A stretch of DNA of 64,000 nt from Streptomyces cavernae. GTDB taxonomy: Bacteria; Actinomycetota; Actinomycetes; Streptomycetales; Streptomycetaceae. The first letter of the stretch is position 1, and the number at the start of each line of letters is the position of its first letter. The stretch lies in NCBI RefSeq assembly GCF_004023625.1, contig NZ_RPDJ01000045.1, forward strand, positions 21,411 through 85,410, given 5' to 3'. Shown in pieces: positions 9,056 through 17,231 of this stretch. A program made the translations under genes and the position numbers. Below the pieces are notes generated by a model. The model saw only the letters and a list, made by a program, of their open reading frames with translations, ran no database searches and was not told the DNA's origin.

Positions 9056-9882
9056 CGAGGGCATCGACGACGGCATCGGCGAAAGCATCTACGACGGCTT
9101 CGGCCAAGGCATCGACGGCGACTTCCGCCGAGGCATCGGCGGCCGACGCGGCCACATCCACCGCGCCCCGCCACGACCTGCGCGATTTCTACGAGAACCC
9201 GGCCGTCCCCGTCGCCTCCGGCACTCCGCGCAGCCTGCGCCAGGCCCGGATGCTGGCGGAGGCGCTGGGCCCGGCGAGCGCCGGCACCCGCACCGTCGTG
9301 GACATCGGCTGCGGTGACGGCACCGCCGCGGCCACCGCCGCCCCGCTCCTGAGAGGTCACCGCATCGTCGGTGTCGACTGGTCCCAGGACGCCCTCCGCC
9401 GCGCCCGCACCCGCATCCCGTACGCGATCCGCGGCGAACTCACCGACGGCGGACTGCCTTTGCAGACCGGTGCGGCGGACGCGGTCCTGTTCAGCGAGGT
9501 CGTCGAGCACCTCGTCGACCCGGACGGCGCCCTGGACGAAATCCGCCGCGTCCTGCGCCCGGGCGGACATCTGATGCTGTCCACCCCGAACCTCGCCGCC
9601 TGGTACAACCGGGCCCTGCTGATGGCGGGCGTGCAGCCGGTGTTCTCCGAGGTGAGCCTGCGCGCGATCCACGGCCGCCCGGGGCGCGAGGTCGTGGGCC
9701 ATCTGCGGCTGTACACCGCCCGCGCACTGCGGGAGTTCGTGTCGGCGGCGGGTTTCGAGGTGGTACGGCTGAGGGGGGCGCCCTTCCACGGCGTACCCCG
9801 TCCGCTGCGCCCCCTGGACCGGCTGGCCTGCGCCGCCCCCGCCCTGTCCTCCATCCTGCTCCTGCACGCTCGGAGGACGTGA
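9052..9882 (+). CDS. Class I SAM-dependent methyltransferase
   Basis: About 276 aa. Motif I is VVDIGCGDGTAAATAA near residue 82, followed by the acidic VGVDWSQDAL and the later LFSEVVEHLVDPD and RVLRPGGHLMLSTPN elements, a complete class I fold. The first ~40 residues are low complexity with repeated ASTTASAK/ASTATSAE units encoded by near-identical DNA, probably a disordered tail. ATG 9052 overlaps the stop of the condensation-like gene (ATGA); the next gene starts 3 bp after this stop. The EVSLRAIHGRPGREVVGHLRLYT region resembles methyltransferases acting on lipid- or glycan-linked substrates, but the substrate is inferred only from neighbours. Confidence 0.82.
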   Translation: MTRASTTASAKASTTASAKASTATSAEASAADAATSTAPRHDLRDFYENPAVPVASGTPRSLRQARMLAEALGPASAGTRTVVDIGCGDGTAAATAAPLLRGHRIVGVDWSQDALRRARTRIPYAIRGELTDGGLPLQTGAADAVLFSEVVEHLVDPDGALDEIRRVLRPGGHLMLSTPNLAAWYNRALLMAGVQPVFSEVSLRAIHGRPGREVVGHLRLYTARALREFVSAAGFEVVRLRGAPFHGVPRPLRPLDRLACAAPALSSILLLHARRT

Positions 9883-9885
9883 GCC

Positions 9886-10803
9886 ATGTGGTGGGGAGTG
9901 GCCGCGGCCCTGCTGGCGAACGTGCTCTACAGCACGGGATTCGTCCTGGAGAAGCGGGCGCTCGCCGCTCTGCCCGCCGTGACGATCCGCGAACCGGCGC
10001 GGCTGCTACGGCTGGTGCTGGGCAGCCCGCTGTGGATCTTCGGGTCGCTGTCCCTGGCCGCCGGGTTCGGCGCGCAACTCGCCGTCTACCGGACCCTGCC
10101 GATCGCCGCCGCTCAGGGCATCTTCGTCTCCGGACTGGTCCTGCTCGTCCTGCTCTCCTCGGTGCTGCTCGGCGAGGAGACCACGGGCCGGGAACGCTAC
10201 GCGCTCGGCGCGATCCTCGCCGCACTGCTGATGGTGGTGCTCTCGCTGGACGAGAGCTCCGACACCGTCAGCCGCAGCGCCCCCTACGCGCTGGTCCTGA
10301 CGGTCTGTCTGCCCGCGCTCGCCCTGGGCGTCTGGCTGTACGGTTCGGCCGAACGCCGCGCCCGGCACCGGCACCGGATGCCGACGACCGGGGTCGAGTA
10401 CGGCGTCGCGGTGGGCCTGTTGTACGGGGTCAGCTCGCTCGCCATCAAAGGGGTGTCGAGCTATCTGACGACGTCCGGGCTCGGCTCGGCGCTGGCCGGG
10501 CTGCTGCGCTCCCCCTACCCCTATCTCCTGCTCTTCACCGGCCCGTTCGGCCTGGTCATGTCGCAGGCGGCGCTCCAGCGCTGCCGGGCCTCGCTGATCG
10601 TGCCGGTCTGCACGACCGTGACCTGTCTGTTCACGGCGGTGCTCGGCACGCTGTCGTTCGGCGAGGCGCTGCCGCAGGATCCCCTGCGGCTCGCGCTGCG
10701 GCTCGGCGGCACAGTCCTCGCGATCACTGTCCTGGTCGCCCTGCCGAAACACGATCCGACCCCCCAACCGCCCGTCGTGGCCAAGGAGCTGACTCCACCA
10801 TGA
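9886..10803 (+). CDS. DMT/EamA-like integral membrane protein
   Basis: About 305 aa, almost entirely membrane helices (9-10 predicted), starting WWGVAAALLANVLYSTGFVLEKRAL. A duplicated layout with SLSLAAGFGAQLAVYRTLPIAAAQGIFVSGLVL fits drug/metabolite transporter superfamily members. A short cytoplasmic Arg/His loop (ERRARHRHRM) separates the halves. It starts 3 bp after a methyltransferase stop and its own stop overlaps the ATG of the Trm112-like gene. In a glycan-assembly context such proteins can be lipid-linked sugar translocases, but this is not demonstrated. Confidence 0.78.
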   Translation: MWWGVAAALLANVLYSTGFVLEKRALAALPAVTIREPARLLRLVLGSPLWIFGSLSLAAGFGAQLAVYRTLPIAAAQGIFVSGLVLLVLLSSVLLGEETTGRERYALGAILAALLMVVLSLDESSDTVSRSAPYALVLTVCLPALALGVWLYGSAERRARHRHRMPTTGVEYGVAVGLLYGVSSLAIKGVSSYLTTSGLGSALAGLLRSPYPYLLLFTGPFGLVMSQAALQRCRASLIVPVCTTVTCLFTAVLGTLSFGEALPQDPLRLALRLGGTVLAITVLVALPKHDPTPQPPVVAKELTPP

Positions 10804-11168
10804 AACCCGACGACCCACTGCTGAAGATCCTGGCGTGCCCGCTCGACAAGGGCCCCTTGCACCTGGTCCCCGAGGGAACCGGCACGGGCGAGGCGCTCTA
10901 CAACCCCCGTCTGCACCGCCGCTACCCGATCGTCGACGGCATACCGCAGCTGTTGCCGTCCTCGGGCGAGCAGGTCGGTGAGGAGGAGCACGAGGAACTG
11001 CTGCGACGGATCGGTGTGCCGTCCGGGAACGCGGCGGACGCCGTGAGCGGCGGCAACGGCGACCACCCCGTGCCCTCGGCGAGTGATTCCGGAGGCGTCG
11101 GGAGCGGCGCGGTGCACGCCGTCGACGGAACGCGGCTCGAGGCCCCGGCCCCCAGGACGGCCCCGTGA
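10800..11168 (+). CDS. Trm112/UPF0434-like small protein
   Basis: About 122 aa. The N-terminal ~55 residues match the Trm112 family: LLKILACPLDKGPL, then YNPRLHRRYPIVDGIPQLLP. Trm112 proteins are small zinc-ribbon activators or partners of SAM methyltransferases. The second Cys of the usual CPxC motif is Asp here and no downstream Cys pair is present, so zinc binding is probably lost. The last ~60 residues are a disordered Gly/Ser/Asp-rich tail. ATGA overlap with the upstream gene and GTGA overlap with the FkbM gene place it among methyltransferases it could partner. Confidence 0.8.
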   Translation: MKPDDPLLKILACPLDKGPLHLVPEGTGTGEALYNPRLHRRYPIVDGIPQLLPSSGEQVGEEEHEELLRRIGVPSGNAADAVSGGNGDHPVPSASDSGGVGSGAVHAVDGTRLEAPAPRTAP

Positions 11169-12019
11169 CCACGCTCGCCGCCCGGATTGCCCCCTTGCTG
11201 CCCACCCGGCTGGTGGCCGCGACCGCCCGCTGGCTCTACCCGCGCTTCGAACCCGAACTCGCCCGGCTCCCCGAACTCTGCCCGGCCGACTGCGGCACCG
11301 CGGTGGACGTCGGCGGCTGGTACGGGCCGTGGACCCGCCGGCTCTCCGCGCGCGCTCGGCGCGTGGTCACCGTCGAACCCGTGCCGCACCTGGCCCGGCT
11401 GCTGGCCTCCGGGACCCCCGGAAACGTCCGCGTGGTGCGCGCCGCCGCGAGCGACCGGCGGGGCACGGCAAGGCTGTGGCTGCCGCCCGGCGACGCGGGT
11501 GACCGGGGCGTGTCCTCCCTGGTCCGCCGTGACATCCACGCCCGCGCCGTCGAGGTGCCCTGTGTCACCCTGGACAGCCTTGACCTGCGGGACGTCGGCT
11601 TCATCAAGATCGACGTGGACGGCAACGAGCGCGCGGTGCTGCGCGGCGCCACCACACTGCTCACCCGTGACCGCCCGGCCCTGTTCATCGAGCTGGAGTC
11701 CCGTATCCAGCCGATCGAGCCGGTGGTCTCCCTGCTGTCCGGGCTCGGCTACGAGGGCTGGGTGCTGCCCGGCCGCAACTGGCTGCGGCTGCGCGACTTC
11801 GACCTGGAGGCGCACCAGGCGCGCTGCGCGTACGTCGTCTCCCACGGCCTGGTCCGCAGGGTGCTCCCGTTTCGCGGTCCGCGCTATGTGAACTCGGTCC
11901 TCTTCCTGCCGGCCGGCCGCCGGCCGGGCGTCCGCGAGGACGCTCAGCGGCGCGCGGGCGGCGAGGCAGGGCGGCACGTACGCGACGATGGGGTGCATGC
12001 CGGCAAACCGACCCACTAG
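11165..12019 (+). CDS. FkbM-family SAM methyltransferase
   Basis: About 284 aa with FkbM methyltransferase landmarks: VDVGGWYGPW (SAM loop) near residues 48-57, VVTVEPVPHLARLL, and the family signature FIKIDVDGNERAVLRGA. FkbM enzymes O-methylate hydroxyls on polyketides, sugars and lipids. GTG start overlaps the Trm112-like stop (GTGA). The 3' end overlaps the next gene in another frame by about 20-30 bp, and the last ~30 residues (RRPGVREDAQRRAGGEAG) look like weakly constrained read-through. It is the third methyltransferase of this coupled run, implying a heavily methylated product. Confidence 0.82.
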   Translation: MTTLAARIAPLLPTRLVAATARWLYPRFEPELARLPELCPADCGTAVDVGGWYGPWTRRLSARARRVVTVEPVPHLARLLASGTPGNVRVVRAAASDRRGTARLWLPPGDAGDRGVSSLVRRDIHARAVEVPCVTLDSLDLRDVGFIKIDVDGNERAVLRGATTLLTRDRPALFIELESRIQPIEPVVSLLSGLGYEGWVLPGRNWLRLRDFDLEAHQARCAYVVSHGLVRRVLPFRGPRYVNSVLFLPAGRRPGVREDAQRRAGGEAGRHVRDDGVHAGKPTH

Positions 12020-12599
12020 CCCCTTCACCCCCGTCGACTTCCAGCTCGTCCTGCTGCGGCGCATGGCCGACCACAATCCGGACCTGGTCGAGGACGCCCG
12101 CCGGGAGCTGGGCGTCTCCATCGCTGACATGCGCGAGGCGAACCGCCGCTGGCAGGCCATGCTGCGCTCCCCGCGTTCACGCGCGGCCGTCTCCCGGTAC
12201 CGGTCGGTCCTCGGCGAACCCGAGTCGACGGCCCCCCGGCAGATCGGCGACCTCGCGTGCGAGGCCCTGCTGTGGCCCGTGCCCCTCTGGCCCGACCTGC
12301 GCTTCGAGGTCCTTCTGGCGCCGAACGGGGCCGTGTTCAACGACTGGCTGGTGCGGGCCCCGGGAGCACCGGGCCCCGCACTGCGGACGCTCGACGACCT
12401 GATCCCCTGGTCCTGCACGGTGGACGAGGCGGCCCGCGCGTTCGCCCCGGCCCGCCCCCTGGAAGGCACGGCGCCCACCCGCTGGGGCCTGAGGTTCACC
12501 GCCCCGAACGCGTCCGGGGAACGCCGGGAGTGCACGGCGGAGTTCACCTGGGGGTTGCTGCAACGGATCGCGGTCACGCCATCGCCGGCCGGAACGTAG
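11997..12599 (+). CDS. Conserved-looking hypothetical protein
   Basis: About 200 aa, not recognised. The N-terminal part is helical with charged residues (FTPVDFQLVLLRRMADHNPDL); the rest contains LRFEVLLAPNGAVFNDWLVRA, suggesting a compact soluble domain. No signal peptide, membrane helix or known motif. It overlaps the end of the FkbM gene; ATG 11997 is chosen over ATG 11988 because a GGGGTG purine stretch precedes it, but both are possible. Good codon periodicity supports a real gene; its function and link to the upstream cluster are unknown. Confidence 0.65.
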   Translation: MPANRPTSPFTPVDFQLVLLRRMADHNPDLVEDARRELGVSIADMREANRRWQAMLRSPRSRAAVSRYRSVLGEPESTAPRQIGDLACEALLWPVPLWPDLRFEVLLAPNGAVFNDWLVRAPGAPGPALRTLDDLIPWSCTVDEAARAFAPARPLEGTAPTRWGLRFTAPNASGERRECTAEFTWGLLQRIAVTPSPAGT

Positions 12600-12693
12600 G
12601 GCCTGTCACCACCGGCCCGATGGGTCGGTGACTGTTCCCGGCGCCGGCCGGACGATCAGCCCGGACGGCCCGGCCGCGCGCTGAACCCGGCGC

Positions 12694-13581
12694 TCAGCGG
12701 GTGGCCGCCTTCAGGATCGCCTCGACCACCACCGCCGACGACCCCTCGTGCAGGTCCAGGAACAGATTCGGCTCCACCAGCTCCAGTTCCATGATCACGG
12801 GTTCGCCGTCGTCCCCGTCGACCACGTCGACACGTGCGTACAACAACTCCGGCGAGCCGGGCACGGCACCCAACGCCCTTTCTGCGAGGGCGAGTTCCGC
12901 CTCGGTTGCCTGCCAGGGCGCCACGCCCGGGTGGGAGACCTTGTCCTCGTCGTACGCGATCCCGGGCGCCAGCACGGCTCCCTTGCGGTTCGCGTGGAGG
13001 AAGCGTCCGCCGAAGAACTGCAGCGCCCGCTCCCCGGTCACGTCCACGTTCCGGACGTAGGGCTGCACCATCGCGGTGAATCCCTCCGCGTGCATCCGTG
13101 CGACCTGCCGTACGGCCGTCTCCCGTTCCCCGGCGCCGTACCGTGCGGCGAACCGCGCCCCGGCGCCCGAGGTGGGCTTCACGACGTACTCGTATTCCTC
13201 GGGCAGTTCGACGGGGTCACCGGGTGCGAAGTAACGGGTCGGCACGACGGCCACCCCGGCGTCCGCGAGGTCCCCCAGGTACCGCTTGTCGACATTCCAC
13301 CGCACGACTCCGAGCGGGTTGAGGAGCCGGGTCTCCTTCCCGCACCGCTCGGCCCACGCCACGAACTCCTCGACGCGCCAGCTGTAGTCCCAGGTCGACC
13401 GTATGACGACGAGGTCGAACCCGCCCCAGTCGACCCCGGCGTCGTCCCAGTGAACGGCGACCGTCTCGGCCCCGGCCTCCCGAAGCGCCCCCACCAGCAC
13501 AGGCAGATCCCGGTCCTTGCTTTCCTCGCCGCCCGGATCGTAGGTGACGAGCGCGATACGGGGGGCGGGGGTTCGGGCCAC
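12694..13581 (-). CDS. ATP-grasp domain (RimK-like) ligase
   Basis: About 295 aa, GTG start with a GGAG ribosome site. The N-terminal half (RIALVTYDPGGEESKDRDLPVL) is a pre-ATP-grasp domain, and VIRSTWDY...NVDKRYLGDLADAGVAVVPT leads into the ATP-grasp domain. The YVVKPTSGAGAR loop supplies the ATP-binding lysine, and the C-terminal VIMELELVEPNLFL holds the usual Glu/Asn metal ligands. ATP-grasp enzymes join a carboxylate to an amine or thiol through an acyl phosphate. Substrate unknown. It stands alone on the minus strand, convergent with the 11997 gene. Confidence 0.82.
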   Translation of the reverse strand: MARTPAPRIALVTYDPGGEESKDRDLPVLVGALREAGAETVAVHWDDAGVDWGGFDLVVIRSTWDYSWRVEEFVAWAERCGKETRLLNPLGVVRWNVDKRYLGDLADAGVAVVPTRYFAPGDPVELPEEYEYVVKPTSGAGARFAARYGAGERETAVRQVARMHAEGFTAMVQPYVRNVDVTGERALQFFGGRFLHANRKGAVLAPGIAYDEDKVSHPGVAPWQATEAELALAERALGAVPGSPELLYARVDVVDGDDGEPVIMELELVEPNLFLDLHEGSSAVVVEAILKAATR

Positions 13582-13729
13582 GGTGACTCCATCCTCGTGG
13601 GGTGTGATCGGTTATGACGGCGACTCGGTACCCAGCACATCACACACGCCGAACCCGCGTGGTCGAGGAACCGGCGGCGCGGCTCAGCCCCAGGGATGCG
13701 ACAGCTCGGTGTCAGTCCGGGGCAGGGGA

Positions 13730-14839
13730 TCAGCTGTCCAGTGAGAGTGCGTTCTTGGCGTGCGCGACGGATTCCTCCGAGGCGGGTCCGCCGGGATTCT
13801 CGGTGGCCAGGGCCTGGTTGAGGGTGACGAAGGGGCGCATCCGCCGCTCGTAGCGGGCATACGCGGTGCGGTGGTCGCCGTCGGCCCGGGCAAGGCAGTC
13901 GGCCAGCACGTGAGCGCCCACGAGGGCCAGGCTGGTGCCTTGCCCCGAGAGGGGGGAGGGGCAGTAGCCGGCGTCTCCGAGCAGGGTCACCCGGCCCCGC
14001 GACCACGCGTCCATTCGGATCTGGGCCATTGCATCGCAGTAGAAGTCGTGGGCCTTCCGGGCGGCCTCGGCCAGGCGGGTCCCTTCCCATCGCATCGACG
14101 CGAGCTTGTCCACGACGAGCTGCCGGAGGGCGCCGCCGTCGCGGAGGTCGTGGGCGAGCGGGGCGGACTGGAAGCCGAAGGCGATCCTGAGTTCGGTGTT
14201 GTCGCGTACTGGCATGATGCCGAAGCCCGTGTCGCCGTCCCGCAGCCACATCTGCCAGTCCTCCAGGGCGAGGAAGTTGTCCGCGCTGAAAACTGACAGG
14301 TAGCTGCCCAGGTGGTGGGCGAACCGCTCCTCCGGACCGAAGGCCAGGCCCCGTACGGTGGAGTGGAGGCCGTCGGCCCCGACCACCAGGTCGAAGGTGC
14401 GGGACGGTCCGTGCGCGAAGTCGACGCGCACGCCGGTCTCGTCCTCGTCGAGCGCGGTGATGCTGTCGCCGAAGAGGTACTCGACACCTGCGCGCGTGTG
14501 CTCGTACACCATCCGTACCAGGTCCTCCCGCAGCACCTCGATGTCTTCGCTGTCGAGCCGGCCGCTGCTGAAGGTCGCCTCGGTGGAGCGGTCGACCTCT
14601 TGGCCGTCGGGGTCGAGGATCGACATGCCGCGCATCCGGGTCCGTACGCGGCTTGCCTGCTCCAGCAGGCCCATCCGCTCCACTACTTCGAGCGCGACGC
14701 CGCGGATGTCCACGGCCTGGCCGCCGGGGCGTTGGCCTGGAGCTCGTTCGACGACGGTGGGCACGAAGCCGTGGCGGCGCAGCCAGTAGGCGAGGACGGG
14801 CCCGGCGATGCCGCCGCCGGAGATGAGTACGGTCTGCAT
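13730..14839 (-). CDS. FAD-dependent aromatic-type monooxygenase
   Basis: About 369 aa single-component flavoprotein monooxygenase. The N-terminal dinucleotide fold is VLISGGGIAGPVLAYWLRRHG; the DG motif is LVVGADGLHSTVRG; the second FAD motif is RVTLLGDAGYCPSPLSGQGT. These enzymes hydroxylate aromatic or polyketide substrates using NAD(P)H; many in Streptomyces modify tetracycline or rifamycin-like compounds. ATG 14839 is preceded by a strong GGAGGA site; an upstream in-frame extension to 14896 lacks one. Divergent from a GntR-TetR regulator with inverted repeats between them, so regulation by that protein is likely. Confidence 0.87.
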   Translation of the reverse strand: MQTVLISGGGIAGPVLAYWLRRHGFVPTVVERAPGQRPGGQAVDIRGVALEVVERMGLLEQASRVRTRMRGMSILDPDGQEVDRSTEATFSSGRLDSEDIEVLREDLVRMVYEHTRAGVEYLFGDSITALDEDETGVRVDFAHGPSRTFDLVVGADGLHSTVRGLAFGPEERFAHHLGSYLSVFSADNFLALEDWQMWLRDGDTGFGIMPVRDNTELRIAFGFQSAPLAHDLRDGGALRQLVVDKLASMRWEGTRLAEAARKAHDFYCDAMAQIRMDAWSRGRVTLLGDAGYCPSPLSGQGTSLALVGAHVLADCLARADGDHRTAYARYERRMRPFVTLNQALATENPGGPASEESVAHAKNALSLDS

Positions 14840-14954
14840 GAGGAGTTCCTCCAGTGCTCTGTACGGTGTACGCGTCGCTGAACGTACGTCGTACACCGAG
14901 CCCGTTCAACTGGCCAAATGCTAGACGTGTACTAGGGCAGAAGCCTTCTGTTCG

Positions 14955-14972
14955 GGGTAGCCACTGCTACCC
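14955..14972. promoter_or_regulatory. Inverted repeat in the monooxygenase/regulator divergent promoter region
   Basis: GGGTAGC and its exact complement GCTACCC are separated by 4 bp (CACT), about 35 bp upstream of the regulator's GTG. The same 167-bp intergenic region also holds TGTACTAG (about 14928) and CTAGTACA (about 14979) half-sites and GTGTACG/CGTACAC arms nearer the monooxygenase. GntR and TetR factors bind such palindromes; which one is the true operator is not known. Confidence 0.5.
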
Positions 14973-15006
14973 TCTGCACTAGTACAGGACAGGGAGGCGG
15001 CAGGAC

Positions 15007-15969
15007 GTGACGAAGACCACAGGCGCAGCCGGTGATCCGCCCTATCTGCGCATCGTCGCCGTGATCCGGCGGCGCATCGCGGAGGGTGAACTCGCCCCCG
15101 GGGACCGGGTGCCCTCGACGCGCCAGATCGCCAGGGAATGGGGCGTCGCGCTCGCCACCGCCACCAAGGCCCTGACGACCCTGCGTCTGGAGGGACTTGT
15201 CGAAACCCGGCCCCGGATCGGCACGGTCGTAGCCGGGACCGCCCCCGCCGCGCCGACCCGCAGGCGCCCGCCGCCCGCCCCGGACCCCGAGCGGGAGCTG
15301 AGTCTCTACCGGATCGTCCGCACCGCCATCGAGATCGCCGACGCCGAAGGGCTCTCGGCGCTCTCCATGCGCGGCGTCGCGGCCCGGCTCGGGGTCGCGG
15401 CGATGGCGACCTACCGGTACGTCCCGAGCAAGGAACACCTCGTCCTGCACATGGCCGACGCCGCGTTCGGCGAGGCGTCCTACCGCGCGGACGCCCCCGA
15501 GGACTGGCGTTCCCGCGTCGAGCTGGGCGCCCGGACCCTGTGGAGCCTCTACCGGAAGCACCCGTGGCTGGCCCAGCTCGGCTCCCTCACGCGCCCGTTG
15601 CTCGTACCGAATCTGATGGACTACAGCGAGTGGGTGCTGGGCGCCCTCGACGGCCACGGCCTCGACCCAACGACGCTGTTCGACATCCACGTACTGCTCT
15701 ACAGCCATGTCCAGGGCCTGGCGGTGCACCTGGAGATGGAAGCGCAGGCCGAAGCCGCCACGGGCCAGTCGGAAGACCAGTGGATGGACAGCCGAGCCCC
15801 CGCCCTCCAAGAACTGGCGGAATCCGGCCGCTTCCCGACCTTCACCAAGGTGGTCGGAGCCTTCGAGGACGGATACGACCTGCGTCTCGACGCGCTCTTC
15901 GAATTCGGCCTCAAGGCACTGCTCGACGGCCTGACTTCCATCGTCGAACGTCAGAAAGCTGTCGCGTAG
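15007..15969 (+). CDS. GntR-TetR double-HTH transcriptional regulator
   Basis: About 320 aa with two DNA-binding modules. Residues ~10-75 form a GntR winged helix (IRRRIAEGELAPGDRVPSTR, then ALTTLRLEGLVETRPRIGTV). A Pro/Arg linker follows, then a TetR-type HTH (IADAEGLSALSMRGVAARLG with MATYRYVPSKEHLVLHMAD) and a TetR C-terminal ligand domain. GTG start follows a GGAGG site. This tandem architecture is recurrent in Streptomyces. Divergent orientation from the FAD monooxygenase suggests it controls that gene and itself in response to a ligand, perhaps the monooxygenase substrate (inference). Confidence 0.88.
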   Translation: MTKTTGAAGDPPYLRIVAVIRRRIAEGELAPGDRVPSTRQIAREWGVALATATKALTTLRLEGLVETRPRIGTVVAGTAPAAPTRRRPPPAPDPERELSLYRIVRTAIEIADAEGLSALSMRGVAARLGVAAMATYRYVPSKEHLVLHMADAAFGEASYRADAPEDWRSRVELGARTLWSLYRKHPWLAQLGSLTRPLLVPNLMDYSEWVLGALDGHGLDPTTLFDIHVLLYSHVQGLAVHLEMEAQAEAATGQSEDQWMDSRAPALQELAESGRFPTFTKVVGAFEDGYDLRLDALFEFGLKALLDGLTSIVERQKAVA

Positions 15970-16144
15970 ACACATGAACAGGTTCAGCGAGGACCGGCTT
16001 TCGGCCCGTCGCCGGTCGTCCTGGCCCGCGCGCGGACCGCGGCATCCCCAGGGCGCATCCGATCCGGTGGATGCATTGACCTTCCCCTTCGGTGAAGCCA
16101 CAGCATCGGTCGTGCGATGACGAACGGGTGAACCGGGAGGGCGG

Positions 16145-17203
16145 ATGGGCCTGTTGACGATCGGATCCTTCGCGAAGGCGTCACGGCTGTCACCCAAGGC
16201 ACTGCGCCTGTACGACGAGCTGGACCTGCTCAGGCCGGCCCGTGTGGACCCGGACACGGGTTACCGCTACTACGCGCCCGAGCAGTTGGAGCAGGCGCGC
16301 CTGGTGGCGTGGCTGCGGCGACTCGGGATGCCGCTGGCCCGGATACGGCGGGTCTGCGCCCTGGATCCGGTGGCCGCCGGCCAGGAGATCCGGGCGTACT
16401 GGGCCGAGGTCGAGCGGGAGACCGCCGGCCGGCGGGAACTGGTCTCGTTCCTCGTCGCGCATCTCCTCCAACCATCGAGGAAGGAACGCACGATGCTGAA
16501 ACTGCGCCATGCCGCTCTGTCCGACATCGGGCGGGTCCGCCCGGCAAACCAGGACGTCGCATACGCGGGCGCCCGCGTGCTCGCCGTGGCCGACGGCTGC
16601 GGGACCGCCGGGGCACACGCGAGCACCGCCGCCGTGGACGCCCTGAAGGTCCTGGACCGCGAGACCCTGCCCGCGGGGAGCGTGCTGAACCTGCTGGAGG
16701 ACGCGGTGCAGGGGGCGACGCGGGCGGTACGGGACATCACGGCGGCGGACAAGGAGGCGGGGACGACGCTCACCGCGATGCTCTGGACCGGATCGCAGCT
16801 CGCCCTCGTCCACATCGGCGACTCGCGCGCCTACCTGCTCCGCGAAGGCGAGCTCTTCCGGATCACCCACGACCACACGCTCGTCCAGTCGATGATCGAC
16901 GAGGGCCGGCTGACCGTCGAGGAGGCCGCCACGCACCCGCAGCGCGCGCTGTTGATGAAGGCCCTCGGCACCGACGCACCCGCACCGGACCTGCGTCTCC
17001 AGGACGCCCGCCCCGGCGACCGGTATCTGCTGTGCTCCGACGGGCTGTCGAGCGTCGTGGCCGACGAGGAGATCAAGCGGGTGCTGGCCGCCGTCCCCGA
17101 CGTCGAGGACGCGGTGCGCACCCTGGTCGCCTCGGCGAACGACGCGGGCGGGCCCGACAACGTCAGTTGCGTGGTGGCGGATGTGGAGGAGTTCGGCTAC
17201 TAG
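16145..17203 (+). CDS. MerR regulator fused to a PP2C-type Ser/Thr phosphatase
   Basis: About 352 aa. Residues 1-70 are a MerR winged HTH (LLTIGSFAKASRLSPKALRL, YDELDLLRPARVDPDTGYRYY). After a helical dimerisation segment, residues ~117-352 form a complete PP2C domain with its metal-binding motifs: RPANQD, VADGCGTAGAHAS, HIGDSRAYLLR, LLCSDGLSSV and GGPDNVSCVV. It therefore looks catalytically competent. The phosphatase domain replaces the usual effector domain of MerR proteins. ATG 16145 follows GGGAGGGCGG. Its stop lies close to that of the convergent GntR gene. Target promoter and phosphoprotein substrate are not evident. Confidence 0.87.
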   Translation: MGLLTIGSFAKASRLSPKALRLYDELDLLRPARVDPDTGYRYYAPEQLEQARLVAWLRRLGMPLARIRRVCALDPVAAGQEIRAYWAEVERETAGRRELVSFLVAHLLQPSRKERTMLKLRHAALSDIGRVRPANQDVAYAGARVLAVADGCGTAGAHASTAAVDALKVLDRETLPAGSVLNLLEDAVQGATRAVRDITAADKEAGTTLTAMLWTGSQLALVHIGDSRAYLLREGELFRITHDHTLVQSMIDEGRLTVEEAATHPQRALLMKALGTDAPAPDLRLQDARPGDRYLLCSDGLSSVVADEEIKRVLAAVPDVEDAVRTLVASANDAGGPDNVSCVVADVEEFGY

Positions 17204-17231
17204 GGCGTTTCCGCGTTATGTCCCCGCCCGC

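Noticed and set aside
12600..12660. Hairpin around GTCACC/GGTGAC as a terminator
   Set aside because: Pairing needs bulges and is short; too weak to call.
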